Source: Chloroflexota bacterium (GTDB taxonomy: Bacteria > Chloroflexota > Dehalococcoidia > Dehalococcoidales > WRFJ01). Taken from it: a DNA stretch of 11,116 bases. The notes below the pieces were generated by a model. It worked only from the letters and a program-made list of their open reading frames with translations, made no database searches and had not been told where the DNA came from. Positions 1 through 6,105 of the stretch are shown piece after piece. The stretch lies in contig WRFJ01000019.1 in the NCBI GenBank assembly GCA_009778865.1, forward strand, positions 1 to 11,116, in the 5' to 3' direction. The first letter of the stretch is position 1; every line of letters starts with the position of its first letter. Made by a program: the position numbers and the translations under genes.

Positions 1-2259
1 CTCTTCTTTTAAGCGATAAAGCTCATCGGCGTAAGTAATCATGCGGTCGGTAATATCTTCTAGCGTATATTGCTCAAGACTTTCGGCAGTAATATTTTCG
101 GTTAAAGGCATAATAGCACCAAGTTCTTTTATCATACCCTCATAATCCGGATCATTGTCTTTGCTACGGCCTTGACCGATAAAGTTATATACTACGGCTT
201 CAATGTCATCGCTGATCATTTCCTGATAGTTTTTCTTAAGATCAACATCATCCAAAATTTTGCGGCGTTCCTTATAGATTACATCTCTTTGAGTATTGAT
301 AACATCATCAAACTCTACTAAATGTTTGCGGATGTCGAAGTTATAACCTTCTACGCGTTTTTGAGCTTGTTCTACGAGTTTGGTGAATATACTGTTATCC
401 ATACCTTCTTCGCCACCGGCACCGCTCCATTCCATAATGCTTTTAACACGGTCGCCGCCAAAGCGACGCATAATATCGTCTTCCATGGAGACAAAGAATT
501 GTGTGCCGCCAGCATCTCCTTGGCGGCCAGAGCGGCCACGTAACTGATTATCAATGCGGCGACTCTCATGCCGTTCAGTGCCGATAACATACAACCCGCC
601 GGCCTCCAGTACTTGCTGGTGACGTTTTTGCCAGGCATTATACTCTTTGTCCTCTTCTTTAGCAGGCTCTTTGCCACCCAGAATAATATCCACGCCGCGG
701 CCGGCCATGTTGGTGGCTACAGTAACAGCTCCCGGCAAACCAGCTTCAGCGATGATTCCGGCTTCTCTTTCATGCTGCTTAGCGTTTAATACATTATGCT
801 TAATACCCAAACGGGTGAAAAGCTGTGATAAGGCTTCGGAGTTTTCTACTGATATAGTACCGACCAAGACTGGCCGTCCCTGAGCGGTATATTCCTTTAC
901 TTCTTTAGCTACTGCCATAAATTTGCTTTGGGTGTCTTTATACACAATATCTACATAATCTTCACGGATGGTCGGTTTATTAGTGGGGATAACCACCACT
1001 TCCAATTTGTATATCTTTTCAAATTCTTCGGCTTCAGTTTCAGCGGTACCGGTCATGCCGGACAGTTTTTTATACATACGAAAATAATTCTGAATAGTGA
1101 TAGTAGCGTAAGTTTTGCTCTCAGCCTGTACTTTAACGTTTTCTTTAGCCTCAATAGCTTGATGCAAGCCTTCGGAATAACGTCTACCGATCATTTTGCG
1201 GCCAGTAAATTCGTCTACAATGATTATTTCATCATTCTCAATAACGTACTGATGATTACGTATATAAAATTCTTTGGCCGATATAGCGTTTTTAACATGA
1301 CGCATAATATGGGCATTTTGCGGATCATAAAGAGAAGAATTTTCTTTTAATATACCTTCGCTAGAAAGAGCGTTTTCTATGTAGGCCCAGCCATCGTCGG
1401 TCAGCTCGGCATTGCGTCGCTTTTCATCAGTTGTATAATGCACATTTTTACTTAAACGACGGGAGAGAGCGGCAAAAGTACTGTACAGCTTGGTAGCTTC
1501 CATATCGGGAGCCGATATTATAAGCGGCGTACGTGCTTCATCTATCAAAAGCGAATCTATTTCGTCTACAATAGCATAATCCAGCGCCAATTGTACGGTG
1601 CCTTCTTTATTGATGGCCATATTGTCGCGCAGATAATCAAAACCAAACTCGGAGGCTGTTCCGTAAAGTACATCGGCTTGATAAGCTTCTTTACGTTTTA
1701 CCGGTCTAAAATGCTTCCAAGTAATTTCTTCTTCTCCGGCATCATATTCGGCATCATAAATACGTGCCGGCTGAAATTCCACCATATTTTGTTGAGGATA
1801 GATTGAGGCTACTGTCATACCCAACGCGGTATATACCGGGCCCATCCAGTAAGGATCGCGGCGGGCCAAATAATCGTTTACGGTAACTAGATGAGTTTTA
1901 CCAGCCAAAGCATTCAAATAAAGCGGAGCTACGGCGGTCAATGTTTTGCCTTCACCGGTCTTCATCTCAGCGATTTTACCGTCATGAAGTACTATACCGC
2001 CTATAAGTTGTACATCAAATTGTCTTAAACCTAAGGTACGTTTAGTGGCCTCGCGTACAGCAGCAAAAGCTTCCGGTAATATGTCGTTTAAACTGGCTCC
2101 ATCGGCTAAACGGCTACGAAATTCATCGGTCTTTTCTTTTAATGTCTGATCGTTTAAAGCGGCAAAAGACTCTTCCAAATTATTAATTTTATCTACTGTA
2201 GAACGATATTTTTTGATGATTTTTTCGTTAGAATCGCCACCGCCAAAAAGTTTAAACAT
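1..2259 (-). CDS. secA: Preprotein translocase ATPase SecA (3' end cut by window edge)
   Basis: SecA is the cytoplasmic and peripheral-membrane ATPase that drives unfolded preproteins through SecYEG. Reading leftward from the ATG at 2259-2257 gives 753 codons in frame to the window edge, so the C-terminal helical region and any zinc-binding tail lie outside. Visible motifs are Walker A MKTGEGKT (residues 99-106), the DEAD-type box DEIDSLLIDEARTP (232-245), the preprotein cross-linking domain between them and NBD2, NMAGRGVD (517-524), and the NBD2 arginine motif RGRSGRQGD (574-582). The start is supported by GAGGA six bases upstream (2266-2270) and by the typical opening MFKLFGGG. Two lineage-like features stand out: Val for the usual Thr in GRGVD, and an insertion near residues 175-200 ahead of the YGTASEFGFDYLRDNM segment. 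As I recall, both occur in Chloroflexota SecA. The gene lies 198 bp after prs on the same strand and has its own candidate promoter. Confidence 0.97.
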   Translation of the reverse strand, partial: MFKLFGGGDSNEKIIKKYRSTVDKINNLEESFAALNDQTLKEKTDEFRSRLADGASLNDILPEAFAAVREATKRTLGLRQFDVQLIGGIVLHDGKIAEMKTGEGKTLTAVAPLYLNALAGKTHLVTVNDYLARRDPYWMGPVYTALGMTVASIYPQQNMVEFQPARIYDAEYDAGEEEITWKHFRPVKRKEAYQADVLYGTASEFGFDYLRDNMAINKEGTVQLALDYAIVDEIDSLLIDEARTPLIISAPDMEATKLYSTFAALSRRLSKNVHYTTDEKRRNAELTDDGWAYIENALSSEGILKENSSLYDPQNAHIMRHVKNAISAKEFYIRNHQYVIENDEIIIVDEFTGRKMIGRRYSEGLHQAIEAKENVKVQAESKTYATITIQNYFRMYKKLSGMTGTAETEAEEFEKIYKLEVVVIPTNKPTIREDYVDIVYKDTQSKFMAVAKEVKEYTAQGRPVLVGTISVENSEALSQLFTRLGIKHNVLNAKQHEREAGIIAEAGLPGAVTVATNMAGRGVDIILGGKEPAKEEDKEYNAWQKRHQQVLEAGGLYVIGTERHESRRIDNQLRGRSGRQGDAGGTQFFVSMEDDIMRRFGGDRVKSIMEWSGAGGEEGMDNSIFTKLVEQAQKRVEGYNFDIRKHLVEFDDVINTQRDVIYKERRKILDDVDLKKNYQEMISDDIEAVVYNFIGQGRSKDNDPDYEGMIKELGAIMPLTENITAESLEQYTLEDITDRMITYADELYRLKEE

Positions 2260-2329
2260 AATAATTCCTCACATATCTAGCCTAAAATCGGCTGGCAAAG
2301 TATTCTGTATGGTAAGCACAGTTTCTTAG

Positions 2330-2360
2330 ATTAAACACTACTTATGCCAAAAGCTGTCAA
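2330..2360 (-). promoter_or_regulatory. Candidate secA promoter
   Basis: On the minus strand a perfect -35 hexamer TTGACA lies at 2360-2355. Two -10 candidates follow: TGTTTA at 2337-2332 (17-bp spacer) and TTTAAT at 2335-2330 (19-bp spacer). Transcription would start near 2323-2326, leaving a leader of about 65 nt before secA. The -35 is convincing, but neither -10 is strong at an ideal distance. No clear terminator is visible between prs and secA, so read-through from prs is also possible. Confidence 0.45.
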
Positions 2361-2457
2361 TTAGCTTATCCTGACCTAGACTTATAATTCATCGCCGGCT
2401 ATTATCAAAACTTTCAGTTTAATATCGGCTTGGTATTTTGTTTTTAATTTTAAATTT

Positions 2458-3399
2458 TTATTCGCCAAACATTTCGCCAATAGACATACCGCTATTGATG
2501 CGGTGTATAGCTTCACCTAAAAGAGGTGCACATGAAAGTACGGTAATTTTCTTTAACTTTTTATCGGCCGGTATAGCAATAGTATCGGTGACCACTATTT
2601 CTTCAATAGGGGCCTTCTCCATACGCTCATAGGCCGGACCGGAGAAAACGGCATGGGTGGCACAAGAGTAGATTATGAGAGCACCCTGTTCTTGTAATAC
2701 TTTAGCGGTATTGCAAAGAGACCCGGCAGTATCTATCTCATCGTCAACAATAATGGCTGTTTTTCCTTTGACCTCGCCGATAATTCTAAGTACTTCGCTT
2801 TTATCATCATTACCGCCTCGTCTTTTTTCCATGATGGCTAAAGGCATCTGAAGTTTTTCGGCCATATCGCGGGCGCGTTTACTAATACCGATATCAGTGG
2901 CTACCACCACACCGTTTTTGATCTTTTTCTCAGTAAAATAATCAACCAAAATATCTAAGGCCGTTAGTTCGTCTACCGGTATTTTGAAAAAACCCTGAAT
3001 TTGGGCGGCATGAAAATCCAAAGTCAGTACACGGTGGGCACCGGCTGCCTCTAACAAATCGGCAACTAAACGTGCAGTAATGGGTACGCGCGGCTGGTCT
3101 TTTTTATCGGTGCGGCTGTAGCCGTAGTAGGGGACTACAGCAGTAATGCGGTCAGCAGAAGCTCTTTTTAAGGCATCTATCATTATGAGTAATTCCATGA
3201 TGTTGTGGTTTACAGGAGCAGACATAGGTTGCACTACATAGACATCTTTACCGCGTACACTGTGAATTAGGCGTACAAAAATATTATCATTGCTGAAAGT
3301 AAATACCTCGGCTTCAGCTACCGATATTTTAAGATACTCGGTTATTTTTTGCGCTAAAGCTGGGTTAGCGTTGCCGGTAAAAATTCGTGGTTCATTCAT
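2458..3399 (-). CDS. prs: Ribose-phosphate pyrophosphokinase (PRPP synthetase)
   Basis: This enzyme transfers pyrophosphate from ATP to ribose 5-phosphate, making PRPP for nucleotide, histidine, tryptophan and NAD synthesis. The 313-residue length is normal for a bacterial class I enzyme. Conserved features are the opening IFTGNANPALA, SVRGKDVYVVQ (47-57), YGYSRTDKKDQPR (92-104), the metal-binding His in DFH (130), the catalytic-loop KRRGG (192-196) and the PRPP-binding loop VDDEIDTAGS (218-227). Several nucleotide-site positions differ from the textbook family: FSNDN (35-39) for FSDGE, SRTD for ARQD, and ATDIGIS (167-173) for SPDxGGV. I believe a subfamily in Chloroflexota and some other phyla shares these, so they look lineage-wide rather than damage. 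An in-frame stop just upstream rules out a longer start. The only Shine-Dalgarno-like AAGGA lies about 15 nt upstream, which is long. The gene is downstream of glyA after a 477-bp gap. Confidence 0.95.
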   Translation of the reverse strand: MNEPRIFTGNANPALAQKITEYLKISVAEAEVFTFSNDNIFVRLIHSVRGKDVYVVQPMSAPVNHNIMELLIMIDALKRASADRITAVVPYYGYSRTDKKDQPRVPITARLVADLLEAAGAHRVLTLDFHAAQIQGFFKIPVDELTALDILVDYFTEKKIKNGVVVATDIGISKRARDMAEKLQMPLAIMEKRRGGNDDKSEVLRIIGEVKGKTAIIVDDEIDTAGSLCNTAKVLQEQGALIIYSCATHAVFSGPAYERMEKAPIEEIVVTDTIAIPADKKLKKITVLSCAPLLGEAIHRINSGMSIGEMFGE

Positions 3400-3461
3400 T
3401 AGCTTTTACAATCATCCTTTTGTTCTAGCTTCTTAAGTACTGTAAAAACAGCTACAATTTA

Positions 3462-3490
3462 ATTCTACGCTCTTTTGCTTTTTTAATAAA
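3462..3490 (-). promoter_or_regulatory. Weak candidate prs promoter
   Basis: On the minus strand a -10-like TAGAAT (3467-3462, five of six consensus bases) follows a poor -35-like TTTATT (3490-3485) with a 17-bp spacer in an AT-rich stretch. Transcription would start near 3455, giving a leader of about 55 nt. It is listed because prs sits far from glyA and plausibly needs its own promoter; the hexamers alone do not prove it. Confidence 0.25.
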
Positions 3491-3758
3491 GATTTCGTAT
3501 CAGCGCAGAACCATTTCCATTTAGGTTGGAAATTTAAAAGGCATAACTATCGAAGTTAATTGATGGTATCAACCTTACTCTTATGATTACTATCTAGGAA
3601 ATAATAGTGGTCTTTATCCAACCATTGTAAGATACATAGAAAGAATATTCGGTGTGGCGGTTATCTCTTGGTCGTTAATGTATATATCAGTTCGTGAGTT
3701 TGGTTGATAAGGTTTGTACAACGTGCTTTAGCGCTATTCCATCGGCCTCGATGTCTTT

Positions 3759-3780
3759 ATGGCACCATGCTGGGTACCAC
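3759..3780 (-). other. RNA hairpin in the glyA-prs gap
   Basis: Read on the minus strand, GTGGTACC (3780-3773) pairs with GGTGCCAT (3766-3759) over a six-base loop CAGCAT, an 8-bp stem. Two pairs are G-U wobbles that exist only in the minus-strand transcript; on the plus strand they become C-A mismatches. This suggests that if the hairpin works as RNA, it does so in the glyA-to-prs direction. No U-tract follows, so it is not an intrinsic terminator. Confidence 0.35.
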
Positions 3781-3876
3781 CCAAAAGTATTACGACCTGT
3801 ATCACTAGTTTATCATTAAATTGAAGCTAATTTACCAATTTTTGTCTTTACTTACCGCAAATGTCAGTTCTGGGGT

Positions 3877-5124
3877 TTAGGAGTTGATGCCTGGCACCGG
3901 AAATTTACGGATAAAATCGTAAACTTCTTTGGCTACTTTCTTTTCTACGGCTTCGTTACCGTAATTGTTACAAACTTCAAAGATCCATTCGGCTACTTTT
4001 TGAGCGTCAGTCTCTTTAAATCCACGGCTAGTGATGGCAGCAGCGCCGATGCGCATACCAAAAGCTACGTTAGCTTTTTGTCCTTGGGTAAATGGTATAG
4101 TGTTTTTATTTACTACTATGCCGCAACGGCCCAAGGCATCCTCGGCTTGTTGGCCAGTTATGCCAATAGGGCATAAATCTACCAAAAATAAATGATTGTC
4201 GGTACCTCCGGAAATAATGCGCATACCTTTCTCACTAAGCACTTTAGCCATAACAGCAGCATTTTTAACAACTTGGCGACCGTACTCTTTAAATTCAGGG
4301 CTCTGAGCCTCTTTGAATATGACGGCTTTAGCGGCAATAACATGCATCAAAGGGCCGCCTTGCAAGCGCGGGAAAACAGCAGAATCTATTTTTTTAGCCC
4401 ATTCTTCTTTGCACATAATAAAACCACCTCTAGGGCCGCGCAAAGTCTTATGAGTAGTGGAAGTGACAAAATCACACCAAGGTGTGGGGTTGGGGATAAC
4501 GCCGGCAGCAATTAAGCCGGCAATATGAGCTATGTCGCACATTAAAAGAGAATTACTTTTATCGGCTATTTGACGAAATCGCTGTATATCTATAGGGCGG
4601 GAATAGGCCGAAGCACCTACGATAATAAGTTTGGGTTGATAGGTCATAGCCAGTTGCTCTACCTCTTCGTAATCAATACGCTCGCTATCGGGATTTAAAT
4701 GATAATTAATAGCGTTGTAGTATTTACCGCTGAAGTTGGCTTTAAAACCGTGAGTTAAATGGCCGCCATGCTCCAGAGCCATACCTAAAACAGTATCACC
4801 CGGCTCAAGAGCAGCAAAGTAGACTGCTAAGTTAGCTGAGGCACCGCTGTGCGGTTGTACGTTGACATGCTCGGCACCGAATAGTTCTTTGGCACGGCTA
4901 ATGGCCAGTTGTTCTATATTATCCATATTGTGACAACCGCCGTAATAACGTTTGCCCGGATAACCTTCAGCATATTTATTGGTCAAAGGCGAACCCTGAG
5001 CTTCTGAGATGGCTTTTGAAGTATAGTTTTCCGAAGCTATGAGATTTATAGTTTCAATTTGTCTTCTAGACTCGTCTTCAATAGCTTGGAAAATCTGCGG
5101 GTCACTGTATTTTAGATCAGACAT
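3877..5124 (-). CDS. glyA: Serine hydroxymethyltransferase
   Basis: This PLP enzyme interconverts serine and tetrahydrofolate with glycine and 5,10-methylene-tetrahydrofolate, the main one-carbon source for dTMP, purine and methionine synthesis. At 415 residues it is standard bacterial length and appears intact. Visible motifs are NLIASENYTS (27-36), the tetrahydrofolate and substrate region TNKYAEGYPGKRYYGG (48-63), the PLP-contacting DIAHIAGLIAAG (197-208), and TSTTHKTLRGPRGG (221-234), in which Lys226 should form the Schiff base. The ATG at 5124-5122 is preceded by AGGAG with a rather long 12-nt spacing. The gene is the first on the leftward strand, with an extended -10 promoter about 50 bp upstream. 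It is divergent from the uracil-DNA glycosylase gene, and the two share a promoter hub. No clear terminator follows the stop codon. Confidence 0.97.
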   Translation of the reverse strand: MSDLKYSDPQIFQAIEDESRRQIETINLIASENYTSKAISEAQGSPLTNKYAEGYPGKRYYGGCHNMDNIEQLAISRAKELFGAEHVNVQPHSGASANLAVYFAALEPGDTVLGMALEHGGHLTHGFKANFSGKYYNAINYHLNPDSERIDYEEVEQLAMTYQPKLIIVGASAYSRPIDIQRFRQIADKSNSLLMCDIAHIAGLIAAGVIPNPTPWCDFVTSTTHKTLRGPRGGFIMCKEEWAKKIDSAVFPRLQGGPLMHVIAAKAVIFKEAQSPEFKEYGRQVVKNAAVMAKVLSEKGMRIISGGTDNHLFLVDLCPIGITGQQAEDALGRCGIVVNKNTIPFTQGQKANVAFGMRIGAAAITSRGFKETDAQKVAEWIFEVCNNYGNEAVEKKVAKEVYDFIRKFPVPGINS

Positions 5125-5159
5125 TGTTTAATTTAACTCCTGAGTTTTGTCTGTATTTG

Positions 5160-5192
5160 TCAGTCAGCTTTATATTATAACAAATTGACTGA
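5160..5192. promoter_or_regulatory. Operator-like inverted repeat in the divergent promoter
   Basis: TCAGTCA (5160-5166) and TGACTGA (5186-5192) are perfect 7-bp inverted arms separated by 19 bp. The dyad centre at 5176 falls inside the glyA -10 box (5174-5179). The left arm sits at the predicted glyA transcript start, and the right arm overlaps the -35 of the rightward promoter. The placement suits a dimeric DNA-binding regulator acting on both promoters. The regulator is unknown and chance cannot be excluded. Confidence 0.4.
5174..5182 (-). promoter_or_regulatory. Extended -10 promoter for glyA
   Basis: On the minus strand the sequence reads TGT then TATAAT (5182-5174), a perfect -10 hexamer with the extended TGn element. 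No good -35 lies at 17 bp; the nearest is TTGTAA with a 19-bp spacer, as is common when an extended -10 is present. The predicted start is near 5167, giving a leader of about 43 nt before the glyA ATG. Confidence 0.6.
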
Positions 5193-5213
5193 GTAAAATT
5201 ACAATGTTATGAT
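5185..5213 (+). promoter_or_regulatory. Promoter for the glycosylase-RNase J-ftsK operon
   Basis: TTGACT (5185-5190, five of six -35 consensus bases) is followed by a 17-bp spacer and TATGAT (5208-5213, five of six -10 bases), with TGT directly before the -10 as an extended element. The predicted start is near 5220. This would exclude the upstream TTG at 5228 as a well-translated start and supports the ATG at 5267. The -35 overlaps the right arm of the inverted repeat at 5160-5192. Confidence 0.6.
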
Positions 5214-5266
5214 GGATTTGATTATTTTTGTCAGGGATTTATTCATTAGCTTTAAAGTTATTCATT

Positions 5267-6046
5267 ATGCATTTTGATAATCTTGCCGATTTAGTTACTC
5301 AAGCCAAAAACTGTACCAGATGCGGTTTATGCCAATACCGTACACAAGTAGTGTGTGGAGAGGGTGACGATAATGCCCGTGTGATGTTTATCGGCGAAGG
5401 ACCGGGCCAGCGTGAAGATGAACTGGGCAGGCCTTTTGTTGGAGCTGCCGGTAAGTTTTTAGATGAACTTATTACGGTTGCCGGTTTTTTACGTCAAGAA
5501 GTATATATTGCTAATGTGGTAAAGTGCCGCCCGCCGCAAAATCGTGATCCATATCCTGAAGAAATAACTGCCTGTCGCGACTATCTCAACGAACAAATAC
5601 GCCTGATAAACCCGCAAATTATAGTGACTTTAGGGCGTTTTTCCATGGCTATGTTCTTTGATAAAGATTTGATATCGGCTATTCATGGTATTCCTAAGCG
5701 TGTTGGCAGAGTAGTGTATTATCCTATGTATCATCCGGCAGCTGCCTTATATAATGGCAGCATGCGCGAAGTGCTTTTAAAAGATGCTAAAAAAATCCCG
5801 CTTATCATCAAAAAGCTTAACAAAATGGAGCAAGAGGGATTTTTTGCTAAAGAAGAATTAGAAAATGAGCAAAGAAAATTTGAACAGGAAAATTTGCAAA
5901 AGGCTTTGGAAATAGCACCTTCAGGATTTAAGGTCGTAGATGCTGATGTTGCAGTAACTTTACATAATACCCAGGAAAAAGATATAATAGCAAAAACAGA
6001 TAGTAGCGAAAATAATTTAAACGGCGGTCAATTACCGCTTTTTTAG
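5267..6046 (+). CDS. Type 4 (4Fe-4S) uracil-DNA glycosylase with C-terminal clamp-type motif
   Basis: This enzyme should remove uracil from DNA to start base-excision repair. The four cysteines expected to hold the iron-sulfur cluster are present as C16 and C19 (CTRC), C87 (VVKCRPP) and C103 (TACRDYL), close to their spacing in the Thermus family 4 enzyme. Active-site motifs are GEGPGQRED (43-51), GRPFVGAAG (54-62) and YHPAAAL (155-161). The catalytic domain ends near residue 187. A charged, probably disordered tail of about 70 residues follows and ends in QLPLF (255-259), resembling the bacterial sliding-clamp-binding consensus QL(S/D)LF. The family is usually about 190-220 residues, so the 259-residue length reflects this tail. 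I chose the ATG at 5267 because the family begins a few residues before the first cysteine pair; a TTG at 5228 would add 13 residues. The Shine-Dalgarno sequence is weak. It is the first gene of the rightward operon. Confidence 0.93.
   Translation: MHFDNLADLVTQAKNCTRCGLCQYRTQVVCGEGDDNARVMFIGEGPGQREDELGRPFVGAAGKFLDELITVAGFLRQEVYIANVVKCRPPQNRDPYPEEITACRDYLNEQIRLINPQIIVTLGRFSMAMFFDKDLISAIHGIPKRVGRVVYYPMYHPAAALYNGSMREVLLKDAKKIPLIIKKLNKMEQEGFFAKEELENEQRKFEQENLQKALEIAPSGFKVVDADVAVTLHNTQEKDIIAKTDSSENNLNGGQLPLF
6023..6039 (+). promoter_or_regulatory. Possible antiterminator hairpin over the end of the glycosylase gene
   Basis: GGCGGT (6023-6028) can pair with ACCGCT (6034-6039) across a five-base loop, using five Watson-Crick pairs and one G-U pair. 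The same ACCGCT is the left arm of the terminator-like hairpin at 6034-6050, so the two folds exclude each other. It lies entirely within the last codons of the glycosylase gene. Confidence 0.3.
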
Positions 6047-6054
6047 CGGTTTTT
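6034..6054 (+). terminator. Terminator-like hairpin spanning the glycosylase stop codon
   Basis: ACCGCT (6034-6039) and AGCGGT (6045-6050) form a 6-bp GC-rich stem with a five-T loop, followed by a short T-run ending at 6054. The TAG stop codon (6044-6046) is inside it. As an intrinsic terminator it is short but plausible. It would partly uncouple the glycosylase gene from the RNase J gene that begins about 50 bp later. A ribosome stopping at the TAG would mask it. Confidence 0.4.
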
Positions 6055-6105
6055 ATAAAATTATGGCTTTGTCAGTTGCAGCTGGCACAGCGCAAGAAAG
6101 AAAAA

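Larger units (their letters stand above)
3400..3876. other. 477-bp gene-free gap between glyA and prs
   Basis: I see no credible coding region on either strand, since stops are frequent in every frame. I recognise no tRNA, tmRNA, RNase P RNA, SRP RNA, 6S RNA or known riboswitch core. The gap holds several short hairpins: ATTTCCA/TGGAAAT (3513-3533, 7-bp stem, 7-nt loop), TTGAT/ATCAA (3560-3572), CATCG/CGATG (3740-3753, 4-nt loop) and a stronger one at 3759-3780 listed separately. None is followed by a clear T-tract on either strand, so none is a good intrinsic terminator. The length stands out in a window where the other spacers are 8-200 bp. An unannotated leader or small RNA is possible but unproven. 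Confidence 0.6.

Noticed and set aside
322..1806. Several plus-strand open frames of 60-140 codons (322-543, 568-789, 647-883, 928-1350, 1591-1806).
   Set aside because: All lie antisense within secA, which is continuous and fully motif-bearing on the minus strand. The translations show no recognisable domain.
3513..3533. Hairpin ATTTCCA/TGGAAAT as a transcription terminator.
   Set aside because: The stem is AT-rich and no T-run follows on either strand.
3765..3790. Minus-strand GGGTGGTACC resembles the T-box riboswitch core (AGGGTGGnACCGCG).
   Set aside because: Only about 85 bases separate it from the glyA stop, too little for a specifier stem, and the GCG after ACC is missing. No terminator with a U-tract follows, and the next gene is prs, not a tRNA-linked gene.
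5228..5266. TTG start at 5228 for the glycosylase.
   Set aside because: It lies only about 8 bases after the predicted transcription start, has no ribosome-binding site before it, and adds residues that the family lacks.
6076..6105. TTG start at 6076 for the RNase J gene.
   Set aside because: No Shine-Dalgarno sequence precedes it. The in-frame ATG at 6106 follows a purine-rich AAGAAAG stretch. The choice stays uncertain, because the extension is not conserved enough in my memory to decide.
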